A stretch of DNA of 64,000 nt, from positions 25,428 through 89,427 of the forward strand of contig NZ_JAAFYZ010000013.1 of the NCBI RefSeq assembly GCF_018274385.1, given 5' to 3'. The notes under the pieces are model-generated. The model did no database searches. It was not told the origin of the DNA and saw only the letters and a list, made by a program, of their open reading frames with translations. The translations under genes and the position numbers were made by a program. How positions within the stretch are numbered: position 1 is the first letter of the stretch; each line of letters opens with the position of its first letter. The stretch comes from Catenulispora pinistramenti. Lineage in GTDB: Bacteria > Actinomycetota > Actinomycetes > Streptomycetales > Catenulisporaceae. This document shows, one piece after another, positions 20,260 through 28,791 of this stretch.

Positions 20260-20289
20260 GTGCAGCGCCGCGTTGATCCTTCGGGGGTT
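20260..20289 (+). repeat. Left terminal inverted repeat of IS630-like element
   Basis: This begins GTGCAGCGCCGCGTTGATCC and pairs perfectly over 30 bp with the right end. It is flanked outside by TA at 20258-20259. Confidence 0.9.
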
Positions 20290-20292
20290 TGA

Positions 20293-20622
20293 TCAGGTTT
20301 TCGGGTCGCCGAGGTAGAGTCCGGCAGCGCAGTCCAGCGCGGCTTCCGGGCTGCCGAACGGCAGGCTGGTGGGCAGGATGTTGTCCTCGTAGCGCTCGTT
20401 GCTGTAGGTAAACAGTGCGAACCCCCACAGCTCGGGGTGGCCGGTGTCTTTCAGGCGGCACAACTGCAGGTCGCCGTCATCGTCGTCAGCCAGGACGGCG
20501 TCGATGTAGGCGTAGCCGGCCCGCCAGCGGACCTTGATCTCGGTGATCTGCGGCCAGCGCCGGGCGTGGGCGGTCAGGCGCTGGTGCAGGGCGGCCGTCT
20601 TGGCGGCGTTCGGGCTGGCCAT
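20293..20622 (-). CDS. Conserved hypothetical protein carried inside the IS element
   Basis: This is a 109-aa protein starting MASPNAAKTAALHQ, with RWPQITEIKVRWRAGYAY, LQLCRLKDTGHPELWGFALF and LDCAAGLYLGDPKT. It resembles a small, widespread actinobacterial family of unknown function that usually ends LYLGDP plus a few residues, so it appears full length. ATG 20622 is preferred over 20646 because AGGA lies 8 nt upstream. It is transcribed away from the transposase and ends within 3 bp of the left inverted repeat, so it travels with the element. It could be captured cargo or an accessory protein; no catalytic motif is visible. Confidence 0.6.
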   Translation of the reverse strand: MASPNAAKTAALHQRLTAHARRWPQITEIKVRWRAGYAYIDAVLADDDDGDLQLCRLKDTGHPELWGFALFTYSNERYEDNILPTSLPFGSPEAALDCAAGLYLGDPKT

Positions 20623-20729
20623 GGCCCTATCCTGCCCGATCCCCACGAAGACCGGTGACCTGGTGCACCACGACCAGGGACCGCCCCGAGATGATCAGCG
20701 GAACAGCAGTCTGATCTCAGGGTGGGGCG

Positions 20730-21816
20730 ATGGCACTGACCAGTCCGTTCGTGATCGAGTTGACCGGAGCCGAGCGCGAGGACCTGGAACACCTGGCCGA
20801 TTCGCGCACCGCGCCGTTCGGGCAGGTGCAGCGGGCCTCGGTGATCCTGGCGATGGCCGACGGGATGTCGAACGCCGCCGTGTCCAAGGCCGCCGGACGG
20901 CATGTCGACACCGTCCGGACCTGGCGCAAACGGTTCGCCGTCGAGTGGCTGGCCGTGCTGACCGACCGGCCCCGGCCGGCCAGCCGCCCCCGGCTGTCCC
21001 CGGCTGTCCCTGGAGGACAAACTACGGATCATCGCCGCGGCCACCGCTACGCCGCCGGGGACAGACACCGTGTGGACCCACCGGCTGCTTGCCGAACACC
21101 TGGGCTTGGCCGGGCTGGCCGTGTCCGCCTCGCAGATCGGCCGGATACTGGACGCCGTCGATCTCAAACCGCACCTGGTCCGCGGCTGGCTGACTCGACC
21201 GGCCGACCCGGAGTTCTTCACCAAAGCCGCTGACGTTTGCGCCCTGTACCGCACCTGCCCGGAGAACTCCGTAGTGTTCAGCGTGGATGAGAAGACCGGC
21301 ATCACCGCCCGCTCCCGCAAACACCCCGACCAGCTAGGACAACCGGGACAACCGGGACGGCGGACCCGCCGGGAGTTCGAGTACATCCGCCATGGCACCG
21401 TCTCGATCGTCGCCGCGCTGAACGTCCACACCGGCTAGGTCCTCACCGAGACGATCGCCCGCAACAACGCCGACACCTTCATCGGGTTCCTGCACGCCCT
21501 GGACGCCACCGTCCCGGCCGGCACCGACATCCACCTGGTCATGGACAACGGCTCATCCCATGTCGCGAAGAAGACCCGGGCCTGGCTCGCGGCCCGGCCC
21601 CGCTTCCACGTCCACCACACTCCCCAGCACGCCAGCTGGCTCAACCAGGTCGAACTGTTCTTCTCGACCCTCACCCGCCGCCTGCTCCGCCGCGGCCAAT
21701 TCGCCTCCCGCGACGAACTGGCCGAGCGCATCGACGACTTCGTTCTGGCCTACGACGAACACGACGCCAAGCCCTACCGCTGGACCTACGACGGCAGCCC
21801 GCTGAAGACAGCGTGA
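20730..21816 (+). pseudogene. IS630-family transposase, inactivated
   Basis: This is a DDE transposase of about 360 aa with an N-terminal HTH (VSKAAGRHVDTVRTWRKRF). Two lesions are visible. A 10-bp tandem duplication (GGCTGTCCCC-type unit at about 20992-21011) shifts the frame after SRPRLS; the original probably continued LEDKLRIIAAATATPP. A TAG at 21436-21438 replaces the Glu codon expected in HTGEVLTET. The DDE residues survive in the shifted frame: Asp in FSVDEKTGI, Asp in LVMDNGSSH and Glu in LNQVELFFS. The TGA lies at the edge of the right repeat. The element could only move with a transposase supplied by another copy. Confidence 0.88.
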
Positions 21817-21845
21817 ACCCCCGAAGGATCAACGCGGCGCTGCAC
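21816..21845 (-). repeat. Right terminal inverted repeat of IS630-like element
   Basis: This 30-bp repeat is the exact reverse complement of 20260-20289. It is followed by TA at 21846-21847. Confidence 0.9.
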
Positions 21846-22156
21846 TAGGCACCCCGCTCATAGGCTCCTTCCTGATCGGAGAGCCGAACGAAGTATGGAG
21901 GCGCCATGTGCATGCCCGCCCTCTGATTGCCGACCCACGACGTGACGTCGTATTCGCATACCGCGTACGCTTGCCGCGCCCCGATCTGCACGGACAGCCT
22001 GCCGAACTCACCGTCGATCTTCGCCACCGATACCGAAGCCCCGGAGGGGACCTTGTACAGTTCGCTCGCGGTGTCCTCGTACGCATCCAGCCAGTCGACG
22101 GTCTCGACTCCGGCGAGTCCTGGCACTGCCGACAAGGGTTCCACGAGGTCGGCCAT
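21845..22156 (-). CDS. Hypothetical 103-aa protein abutting the IS
   Basis: This small cytosolic protein of unknown family starts MADLVEPLSAVPGLAG and contains TVDWLDAYEDTASELYKVP and VQIGARQAYAVCEYDVTSW. ATG 22156 has GAGG 5 nt upstream, so an independent start is credible even though the frame stays open further up. Its stop TAG (21845-21847) is made of the TA target duplication plus the first base of the IS; the sequence restored without the IS would also read TAG. It sits between two mobile-element remnants and may be leftover cargo of an older integrated element. Confidence 0.45.
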   Translation of the reverse strand: MADLVEPLSAVPGLAGVETVDWLDAYEDTASELYKVPSGASVSVAKIDGEFGRLSVQIGARQAYAVCEYDVTSWVGNQRAGMHMAPPYFVRLSDQEGAYERGA

Positions 22157-22239
22157 CGCATCCTCTGGTTCGGAGTATCGCCCTTGCGTGCTCGCAGCTG
22201 GCGCGCCCTCCTGACGTGCGCCCACGACCACGCCGCCGT

Positions 22240-22510
22240 CGAGCTCAAACACAAGCTTTCCTGGGCCACACGCTGCCGCATCCCAGCCTTCGTCGAACTG
22301 GCCCGCAAGATCAAGAAGAACCGTGAACAGATCGACAACGCCCTCGACCACAACCTGTCCAACGCCCTGATCGAATCCATGAACACCAAAATCCGCCAGA
22401 TCACCCGCACCGCCTACGGCTTCACCAACCCCGAAGCCCTCATCGCCCTCGCACTCCTCGCTCACGGCGGCTACCGACCCCAACTACCCGGCCGAACCAC
22501 CCACGGATAA
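22240..22510 (+). pseudogene. 3' fragment of an ISL3-family transposase
   Basis: This is the last roughly 90 residues of an ISL3-type transposase: LSWATRCRIPAFVELARKI, then NALDHNLSNALIESMNTKIR (the catalytic Glu in the ISL3 signature SNxxIExxNxKI), then YGFTNPEALIALALLAHGGY. The 5' part, including the earlier Asp residues, is absent; the frame upstream is an antisense shadow of the 103-aa gene. No inverted repeat was found. It is a dead remnant. Confidence 0.75.
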
Positions 22511-22702
22511 GTCAGGGGCGCCAGCTTTTCAGCTTTGCCGGCGGGACCTGCGTGATCTGGTCCTTGAGGCCGGCGAGCGCGCTGGCATGGCTCAACGGCA
22601 GCACGAAAACGTGTGGAATGGACGCGAGCCTGGAAAGGAAGGACGGTTCACCGCAAGATCCTGCCCTGATGACGCGGTGCCGAGATCTCGGCACCCACAG
22701 TC

Positions 22703-25378
22703 TCAGTGTCGCGCGGCGCCCGGGACCGGCGGGGCGGGGGCGAGCAGTCTGAGGTCGCGGGCTCGGGCGACAGCCTCGGTCCGGCTGTGCACGTCGAGCT
22801 TGTCGTACAGCTTGCGTATATGGGTCTTGATGGTGTTGCGCGAGACGGACAGCTCGCCGGCGATGTCCTGCGAGGTCAGGTTCGTCGGCAGGTAGCGCAG
22901 CACGCGGATCTCGCTGTCGCTGAGCGGTCCGACCAGTGGATGTGGGCCGCCAGGTGCCTGCGCGACCTGGGCTCCGTCGAGCGCACTCCGAATCTCGGCA
23001 AGCAGGGAGGCGTGCGCGGTGCGATGGTGATCGGCCAGCCCAGGGGGCGGATACAGCAGAAACGGCGAGAGCGTTCCGTCGGGCTCCGCCTCGTCGAGGG
23101 CGTGTTCGATGGCTGATTCCACACCTGCCCGGTCAGCAAGCGCGTCGTACGCGGCCGCCGCCAGCAGGTGGGCCTGAGCCCGCCAGACGCGACGGTCCAG
23201 TGGAACGTCACCTTCCAGTACCGGGGCGAGCGCGGTGAGCGCGGCGTGCGGGTCGCCTTGCGCGAGATTCAGCTCAGCGGCGGCGGTATGGATCTCACCG
23301 AAGGCGCGATCATGGTCGCCCAACCCGGCCAGCAGGCGCTCGGCGTGCTGGGCCTGGCCCGAGCGAATCAGGGCATGGATCTGAAACGTGCGTATGCGGG
23401 GGATGAGGTGGTGCGGTCCGTCCAGCCGCTGGGCCTGGGTCTGGACGGACCGCAGCGCGGCCAAAGCCGCTTCGTAGCGGTTCCGGCCCAGCTCGAGCAG
23501 CGCGCGGACATAGCTGATCCCCAGGCTGGCCGCAGGCTGTGTCTCCGCTCTCAGGGTTCGTTCGGCGCGTTCGACCCAGGGCTCGGCTTCCTCTGTCCGG
23601 CCTTGCCGCACCAGCACGGTGGCCACCGCCATGCAGGCGACGCCGGCGGCGGCATGGTCGGTCCAGCCGTGTCGACGGGCCAGCTCGTACGCCTGCCTGC
23701 CATCGCGGTCGGCTCGGGCGAACGAGACGTAGATCTCTGCCATCGCCAGGTCGGCCAGGCCCGTGAACTCCAGATAGGGACGCCCGATCCGTCGGCTCAG
23801 TGCGATGCCGGCCTCCAGGTGGTCTCTGCCGTCCTCAAGCCGGTCCACCCAGAACTCGGCCGCGCCCAGACTGATCGACACGAGTGCCTGCAGATCCTCG
23901 TCGGGGCCCTTCCCGGCGGAATCCGCCGCTGTCTCGGCGTAGAGTCGTGCCGCGACTTCGGCCACCGCCGAGACGTTCCCACGCTCACGGGCCAGCAGCA
24001 GCCCGACGATCCCGAGCAGGATGCGAAGCCGACGACGATCGGGTTCGGGCACTGACGTCGATCGACGCTCGGCGAGGCCGAGGAAGCTCTCGGCCGCCTC
24101 CAGCGATCCGCGGTTGAGCTCATCGGCGGCTGCCACGACGGCCAGGCCGGCGTCAGCCGCCACCAAGTCGGCGGGGAACGCGGTGAGCAGTTCGTGGATG
24201 GTGGCGTGTTGTCCGTTCAGGCGCAGACCGGACCACGCATCGACAAAGAGGCCGGTGGCGAGGTCCCAGTCCTGGGCTGCCTGCGCGTGCCGGATCGCCT
24301 CGCCCGGGAATCCGTGCTCGGCCAGCCATCCGGCGGCGGTCTTGTGCAGTCCGGCGACCTCACCGGGCGCTACGCGTCGCAGTTCCAGCAGCAATAGGTC
24401 AGCGAACATGTGGTGATAGCGGAACCAGGTGCGCTGCCCGTCCAGCGAGACGACGAAGGCGTTTGCCCGTTCCAGGTCCAACAGGATCCGTTCGGCGTCC
24501 TCGTCGCCGGTCAGCAGGCTGGCCAGTTCCGCGTTGACCCGCTCCAGGACGCAGGTGCGCAACAGCAGCCGCCGCACTTGCTCGCTCTGCCGGTTCAGCA
24601 CCTCCGCCAGCAGGTACTCGGCGACCGTCCGCTCGCTGCCGGAGAAGTCGGCGGCGGACTGCACCGGTTCAGGCTGCCTGGCCAGCGACAAGGCGGCAAG
24701 ACGCAATCCCGCCGCCCAGCCCTCCGTCCGTTCGTACAGCGCCGTCAGCGCCGCCGTGGGCAAGTCCACACCCGCGGACGTCACCAGCTCGGCGGCTTCG
24801 GCCACGCTGAACTTCAAATCGTCGGCTCGGATCTCGGTCAGCTCGCCCTCCAGCCGCAGCCGGTGCAGCCCCAACCGAACGTCGTGGCGGGCGACCAGGA
24901 CGAACCGAAGCTCCGGCGGGGCACGCATCACCAGCAGTTCGAGTTGCCGCAGGACCTCCTCCGACCTCAATTCGTGCACGTCGTCGATCACCAGCCACAA
25001 CCGGTCGCGCACCGATGCCAGATCCTTGAGCAGCAGCTCCATCAGTGCCCAACCATCTAGATCCGGCGCCGCCGAAACCGCTCGCACCAGCTCCGATCCC
25101 ACGGAAGTCCGACGTATCGCATCGAGTACTGAAATCCAGAACCGCCGCGGATCGAGGTCATCGCGCCCCACCGGCACCCACGCGGCGCGACCGGCCATGT
25201 CCGGCTGGCTGATCCACGATTTGAGGAGCACCGTCTTACCGCTTCCCGGCGGTGCCGACACGAACGTCACCCGGGCCGCCCCGGCCAACAGCCGCACCAA
25301 CGCCGGGCGTGACACCACCCTGCTCACCACAGGACCGGGGACACCCGCGACGCTGGTACTTGTCTCACCCGAGCCCAC
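22703..25378 (-). CDS. LAL-type (MalT-like) LuxR transcriptional regulator
   Basis: This is an 891-aa large ATP-binding regulator of the LuxR family. An N-terminal STAND NTPase has Walker A APPGSGKT (about 41-48) and Walker B LWLVIDDVHEL. A long alpha-helical TPR-like sensor region fills the middle, and a C-terminal LuxR HTH (about 815-880) contains LSDSEIRVLRYLPTNLTS and LSVSRNTIKTHIRKLYDKL. The length is typical. Such proteins bind an inducer plus ATP, oligomerise and activate catabolic or secondary-metabolite genes. The start is GTG 25378; no strong ribosome site, so a slightly later GTG is possible. It lies alone between an IS graveyard and a ROK remnant; its target may be the nearby minus-strand operon, which is speculative. 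Confidence 0.88.
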   Translation of the reverse strand: MGSGETSTSVAGVPGPVVSRVVSRPALVRLLAGAARVTFVSAPPGSGKTVLLKSWISQPDMAGRAAWVPVGRDDLDPRRFWISVLDAIRRTSVGSELVRAVSAAPDLDGWALMELLLKDLASVRDRLWLVIDDVHELRSEEVLRQLELLVMRAPPELRFVLVARHDVRLGLHRLRLEGELTEIRADDLKFSVAEAAELVTSAGVDLPTAALTALYERTEGWAAGLRLAALSLARQPEPVQSAADFSGSERTVAEYLLAEVLNRQSEQVRRLLLRTCVLERVNAELASLLTGDEDAERILLDLERANAFVVSLDGQRTWFRYHHMFADLLLLELRRVAPGEVAGLHKTAAGWLAEHGFPGEAIRHAQAAQDWDLATGLFVDAWSGLRLNGQHATIHELLTAFPADLVAADAGLAVVAAADELNRGSLEAAESFLGLAERRSTSVPEPDRRRLRILLGIVGLLLARERGNVSAVAEVAARLYAETAADSAGKGPDEDLQALVSISLGAAEFWVDRLEDGRDHLEAGIALSRRIGRPYLEFTGLADLAMAEIYVSFARADRDGRQAYELARRHGWTDHAAAGVACMAVATVLVRQGRTEEAEPWVERAERTLRAETQPAASLGISYVRALLELGRNRYEAALAALRSVQTQAQRLDGPHHLIPRIRTFQIHALIRSGQAQHAERLLAGLGDHDRAFGEIHTAAAELNLAQGDPHAALTALAPVLEGDVPLDRRVWRAQAHLLAAAAYDALADRAGVESAIEHALDEAEPDGTLSPFLLYPPPGLADHHRTAHASLLAEIRSALDGAQVAQAPGGPHPLVGPLSDSEIRVLRYLPTNLTSQDIAGELSVSRNTIKTHIRKLYDKLDVHSRTEAVARARDLRLLAPAPPVPGAARH

Positions 25379-25559
25379 ATTTCATATTATGTCACCGTCG
25401 TCGGCGCCCGGAGCCTTGGCGGCTTGAGGAGTCGTCACCCGATCCAGGCGATCCGGGGCGGGCCGGCCCTGGTAGTCAAGACCAGGAGACGGTCAGGGAT
25501 TGCGGGCCGGGACACCTTTGATCGTGTGCCGCGTCGTTGAGAATCAGCCTACTGGGATG

Positions 25560-25842
25560 ACAGGATGTTGCTCAGCACGCTGCGATGATGCCGGAGTGGC
25601 GCCGTTTCTGTGAACGACGTCGCCCTTGGTGCGGTTCGCCGAGTCGAACCGGGCGGACGAGATCGGCAGGTAGCCGATCTCGCCGACGGCTCCGGTCGCT
25701 CTGGTGCCACTCATCGCCTACGCCGGTGCCGATGCCGACGGCGGCCACCGCGAAGCCCTGGAGTCCGCGTCCGCGCCCGGACCGCTGCTCGCCCAGCGCG
25801 CAGACGTCGGCGTCGTTGTCGTTGTCGTTGTCGTTGTCGGCG
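25560..25842 (-). pseudogene. Fragment of a ROK-family sugar kinase/repressor
   Basis: This is the remnant of a ROK protein reading leftward. DNDNDNDADVCALGEQRSG corresponds to the family's conserved NDVNLAALGE block, GFAVAAVGIGTGVG to the phosphate-binding GTGVG motif, and, after a frameshift, TGAVGEIGYLPISS to the segment leading to the zinc site. The fragment has neither start nor a proper end. The DND expansion comes from a GTTGTC hexanucleotide repeat at 25815-25838. No function remains. Confidence 0.65.
25815..25838 (+). repeat. GTTGTC hexanucleotide repeat, four copies
   Basis: Four exact tandem units lie inside the ROK remnant, where they encode repeated Asp-Asn on the minus strand. 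They probably arose by slippage after the gene lost function. Confidence 0.85.
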
Positions 25843-25864
25843 GCGTGCCAGGGCCCTGGCACGC
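25843..25864. repeat. 22-bp perfect palindrome at the S9 peptidase stop codon
   Basis: The sequence GTGCCAGGGCCCTGGCAC at 25845-25862 is perfectly palindromic and extends two bases further on each side. It touches the stop codon (25866-25864) of the minus-strand peptidase. With no loop it would form a cruciform or weak hairpin; it could be a terminator or a protein-binding site. Confidence 0.7.
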
Positions 25865-27816
25865 TATCTGCCGAGGTTCTCCACTTCCACCGGGTCGATC
25901 CCCTCGGCCGCTGGTAGTTCGAAGCCGAGCACCTGCCCGTAGAAGGACAACTCGGCGTCCAGGGCCCGGCAGATGTTCGCCCCGAGCCGAAAGCCATGCT
26001 GCTCGCCGTCGAACAGCAAGTAGGCCACGGGCACACCCCGCCCGCGCAGGGCGTCGACGATCAGCCGGCTCTGGCTGGGGGGCACCACGGCGTCCTCTGA
26101 GCCCTGAAGTACGATCACTGGCTTGGTGAGGTCGGCGATGTGAGTGATCGGCGAGCGTTCCACGTAGACGTCGCGACGTTGCGGATAGGGCCCGATGAGC
26201 CCGTCGAGATAGTGGCTTTCGAACTTGTGCGTGTCCCTCACGAACGCCTCCAGGTCGGCCACGCCGTAGCGGTCGGTGCCTGCGGCGAACGGGGTGTCCT
26301 TGTGAGCCAGCGCCGCGAGCGCCGTGTAGCCGCCCGCGGACCCGCCGCTGATCGTCAGCCGCGCTCCGTCGACGCGTCCGCGCGCGGCCAGCCATGACAC
26401 CGCAGCCATGCAGTCCTCCACATCCGCGACGCCCCATGCGCCCCTGAGCGCATCACGGTAGCGGCGCCCATAACCGGTCGAGCCGCGGTGGTTGACGTCG
26501 ACGACGGCGAACCCGCGGCTCGTCCAGTACTGGTAGCTCGTCTTCAACGATGAGTGCCCCGTGCCGGTGGGGCCGCCGTGGACCTGCACGCGTACTGGGG
26601 GGAGTTGCCCGTCCGGCCCGGTGAACCCGGGATTGGTGGGCGGGTAGAACAGCGCATGTGCTTCAGCGCCCGCACCTGTCGGGTAGGTGAGGTGTTCGGG
26701 CACTGACAGGTATCCGAGCTCGATGCCGAATTCGGGCGGCCGGCGCAGGACGGTCAGCTCTCCGGTAGCCGGGTCGAGCCGGTAGATCCCGGCGGCGGAC
26801 GTGGGGGTGCCGCCGACGAACACTACGGCGTTACCGGCAGCACATAGCGCCGACAGGGCGGTGAAGGGCTGGTCGAGGTCGCGGATCGTGCCGTCGACAG
26901 TGCGAACGGCGAGCCCGTCGCGTCCGTCGCGGTAGCGGGCGAAGACGACGGTGCCGTCCTCGAGCGTCGCCGAACGGGACATTCCGAGCTGCCAGGCGGC
27001 CACCCCGAGGTCGGCACCCGTGTGCACTACCGGCTCGACGCCGGTGTGCGGCAGCCAGCGGTAGAGGTTCCACCAATCGGTGCGGTCGGACAGGAACGAC
27101 AATGCACCGTCGGGTTGCCAGCGCGGCTCGCCGACCGATTCTCCGCGCCCGCCGGCGACAACCGTCTGCGCGCCGGTCGCGATGTCGCGCACCAGCAGTT
27201 CGACGTCGTCCCAGGGCATGCTCGGGTGGTTCCACTGGAGCCAGGCCATCCGTGCGCCGTCCGGCGACAGACGCGGCGCCGCGACGAAGTCGGGTCCGCT
27301 GACCAGGACCTCGGGCTCGCCGACGCGATCGGCGGCGATGCGCACGATCTCGTTGCGCACGCCGGTGGCGCCGGGCCCGCCGTGACACTCGCGCACACAG
27401 ACGATCGACGTGCCGTCGACACTCGTGTCCCCGTCGGCCCAGCGGTCGGCGCGCGGTGTGGCGGGCGGCGCCGTGATCGGTACCGGCACCGCGCCCGGCC
27501 AGAGCCGGTAGAGCCGTTGATCTGCCCAGTTCGCGAACCACAGGACGCCGCCGCGCACCCACCATGCCCCGCCCCCGTACTCGTGCACGGCGGTGCGCGC
27601 ACTCATCCCGGCAGGGAGCAGGTCGGTGAGGGTGCCGTCGGGAGCGCGGCGCACGATTTGGACCCGGCCGCCCTCGGCCGGCCGGGCTTCCTCCCAGACC
27701 ACGGCGTCGCCGTCGACGAACAGACCGCCCAGGCGCACCGAGTCCTCAAGGACAAGGGCAGAGGTGATCGGGCTGGACCACGAACCAAACGGTGCAACAG
27801 TCACATCATCGACCAT
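25864..27816 (-). CDS. S9 family prolyl oligopeptidase-type peptidase
   Basis: This is a 650-aa cytosolic serine peptidase that cleaves short peptides, probably as an acylaminoacyl or dipeptidyl peptidase. An N-terminal beta-propeller (about 1-380; repeats such as RLSPDGARMAWLQWN) gates a C-terminal alpha/beta hydrolase with the nucleophile in GGSAGG (near 490), the acid in GSEDAVVP (near 577) and His in GEQHGF (near 606). The triad is complete. ATG 27816 has GGGA 7 nt upstream, whereas ATG 27828 has none. Signal peptide absent. It lies 60 nt downstream of the APH-like gene on the same strand, so it could be co-transcribed with the pathway operon. Confidence 0.88.
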   Translation of the reverse strand: MVDDVTVAPFGSWSSPITSALVLEDSVRLGGLFVDGDAVVWEEARPAEGGRVQIVRRAPDGTLTDLLPAGMSARTAVHEYGGGAWWVRGGVLWFANWADQRLYRLWPGAVPVPITAPPATPRADRWADGDTSVDGTSIVCVRECHGGPGATGVRNEIVRIAADRVGEPEVLVSGPDFVAAPRLSPDGARMAWLQWNHPSMPWDDVELLVRDIATGAQTVVAGGRGESVGEPRWQPDGALSFLSDRTDWWNLYRWLPHTGVEPVVHTGADLGVAAWQLGMSRSATLEDGTVVFARYRDGRDGLAVRTVDGTIRDLDQPFTALSALCAAGNAVVFVGGTPTSAAGIYRLDPATGELTVLRRPPEFGIELGYLSVPEHLTYPTGAGAEAHALFYPPTNPGFTGPDGQLPPVRVQVHGGPTGTGHSSLKTSYQYWTSRGFAVVDVNHRGSTGYGRRYRDALRGAWGVADVEDCMAAVSWLAARGRVDGARLTISGGSAGGYTALAALAHKDTPFAAGTDRYGVADLEAFVRDTHKFESHYLDGLIGPYPQRRDVYVERSPITHIADLTKPVIVLQGSEDAVVPPSQSRLIVDALRGRGVPVAYLLFDGEQHGFRLGANICRALDAELSFYGQVLGFELPAAEGIDPVEVENLGR

Positions 27817-27876
27817 GATGGGTCCCATCGTTTCATCGGGTGATCTACTCGGGTCCCGCCTGCCGGCGGTGCCTGC

Positions 27877-28791
27877 TCACAAGGCCGTTCGAAGCTCCCA
27901 GGCCAGCCCGGTGGCGCGGGAGCACGCCACTTTCGCCGCGGCCGGATCGGGCGCCTCGGACAAGAACACCAGGGCGAGCATCACGGCGGCGTCGAGACGG
28001 AAGATGAGCTCGGCGGCTTCTGAACGGCGGTAGTCGCCAGCGACCGATCGGTAGCCCGCTTCCAGTTCGTCACCGGCGATGTCACCGATCTGCCGGGAGC
28101 GGGCGAGTTCCAACAGCACCGGGCCCACGAGGCTGTTGCTCCAGTCCAGGAGCACAACGGGTCGCCGGCTTGATCGGCGAAGATTCGCCGATCGGACGTC
28201 GAGATGGAGGAGGTGACCATCATCTGCCACTTCCAGCAGTGCGGCGGCCATCTCCTCGACGGAGGGAATGGGTAACGACTCACCGGTGATCTCATTGAAC
28301 ACGAGAGCGCGCCGGTTGATTCGGTGCGGAATGAGTCGGCTCGCCGGCATACCCTCCTGCGCGGAGGTGGCGAACTCCGGCGGCGGCACTTTGTGGAGGG
28401 CCGCCAAGGCGCGCCCGACTTCGTAGCCTTCGACCGGCTCGGCGTCGGACTCGATGTATTCGGAGATCATGAAAGGGTGGCCGTCGAGTTCATCGACGAC
28501 GAATGCTCTGGGCGCCTGCGAGAACCCGTGGTGGTGCAGGTGGGCAGCGAGCCGTTGCTCCTGTCGGAACAGCGTCGACAGCTCGACACCCGGATCGTTG
28601 ACATTGTCATAGGAAAGATTCACCGGAAGTTTGACGACGACCTGGCCGTATTGCTCCGAAGTCGCCCTCCAGACTTGGGATTCCAATCCGCGAGCCAGGA
28701 TCCGCACCGAGCTCAAGCTGTGCAACCGAGCCACCACAGATACCATCGGGCCGCCGTCCAGCTGACGTGCAGCCCCGTCATCTGTACTCAT
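27877..28791 (-). CDS. APH-like small-molecule phosphotransferase
   Basis: This 304-aa kinase-fold protein is related to aminoglycoside/choline phosphotransferases. It has a Lys in VVVKLPVN, a hinge near FMISEYIES, the catalytic loop HLDVRSANL (near 196) and the metal-binding LLDWSN that replaces DFG. The APH pattern HxDxxxxN is intact, so ATP-dependent phosphorylation of a hydroxyl is likely. Its ATG overlaps the stop of the acyltransferase gene (ATGA, 28788-28791). It is the last tightly coupled gene of the operon. Likely roles are self-resistance by phosphorylating the product, or a biosynthetic phosphorylation; the sequence does not decide between them. Confidence 0.75.
   Translation of the reverse strand: MSTDDGAARQLDGGPMVSVVARLHSLSSVRILARGLESQVWRATSEQYGQVVVKLPVNLSYDNVNDPGVELSTLFRQEQRLAAHLHHHGFSQAPRAFVVDELDGHPFMISEYIESDAEPVEGYEVGRALAALHKVPPPEFATSAQEGMPASRLIPHRINRRALVFNEITGESLPIPSVEEMAAALLEVADDGHLLHLDVRSANLRRSSRRPVVLLDWSNSLVGPVLLELARSRQIGDIAGDELEAGYRSVAGDYRRSEAAELIFRLDAAVMLALVFLSEAPDPAAAKVACSRATGLAWELRTAL

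Larger units (their letters stand above)
20260..21845 (+). mobile_element. IS630-like insertion sequence with perfect 30-bp ends
   Basis: This is a 1586-bp element bounded by perfect 30-bp inverted repeats (20260-20289 and 21816-21845) and by TA at both flanks (20258-20259, 21846-21847). TA duplication and insertion into CTAG are known for IS630 relatives; joining the flanks restores TGCCTAGGCA, a 10-bp palindrome containing CTAG. Inside are a dead transposase gene on the plus strand and, divergently, a 109-aa gene that ends 3 bp inside the left repeat. IS630 members usually carry one gene, so the second is notable. The insertion lies at the broken 5' end of the integrase remnant. Confidence 0.85.

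Noticed and set aside
20258..21847. Integrase coding sequence continuing across the IS insertion
   Set aside because: Sequence right of the IS does not continue the integrase; the flank belongs to a different 103-aa gene, so the integrase was already truncated before the IS arrived.
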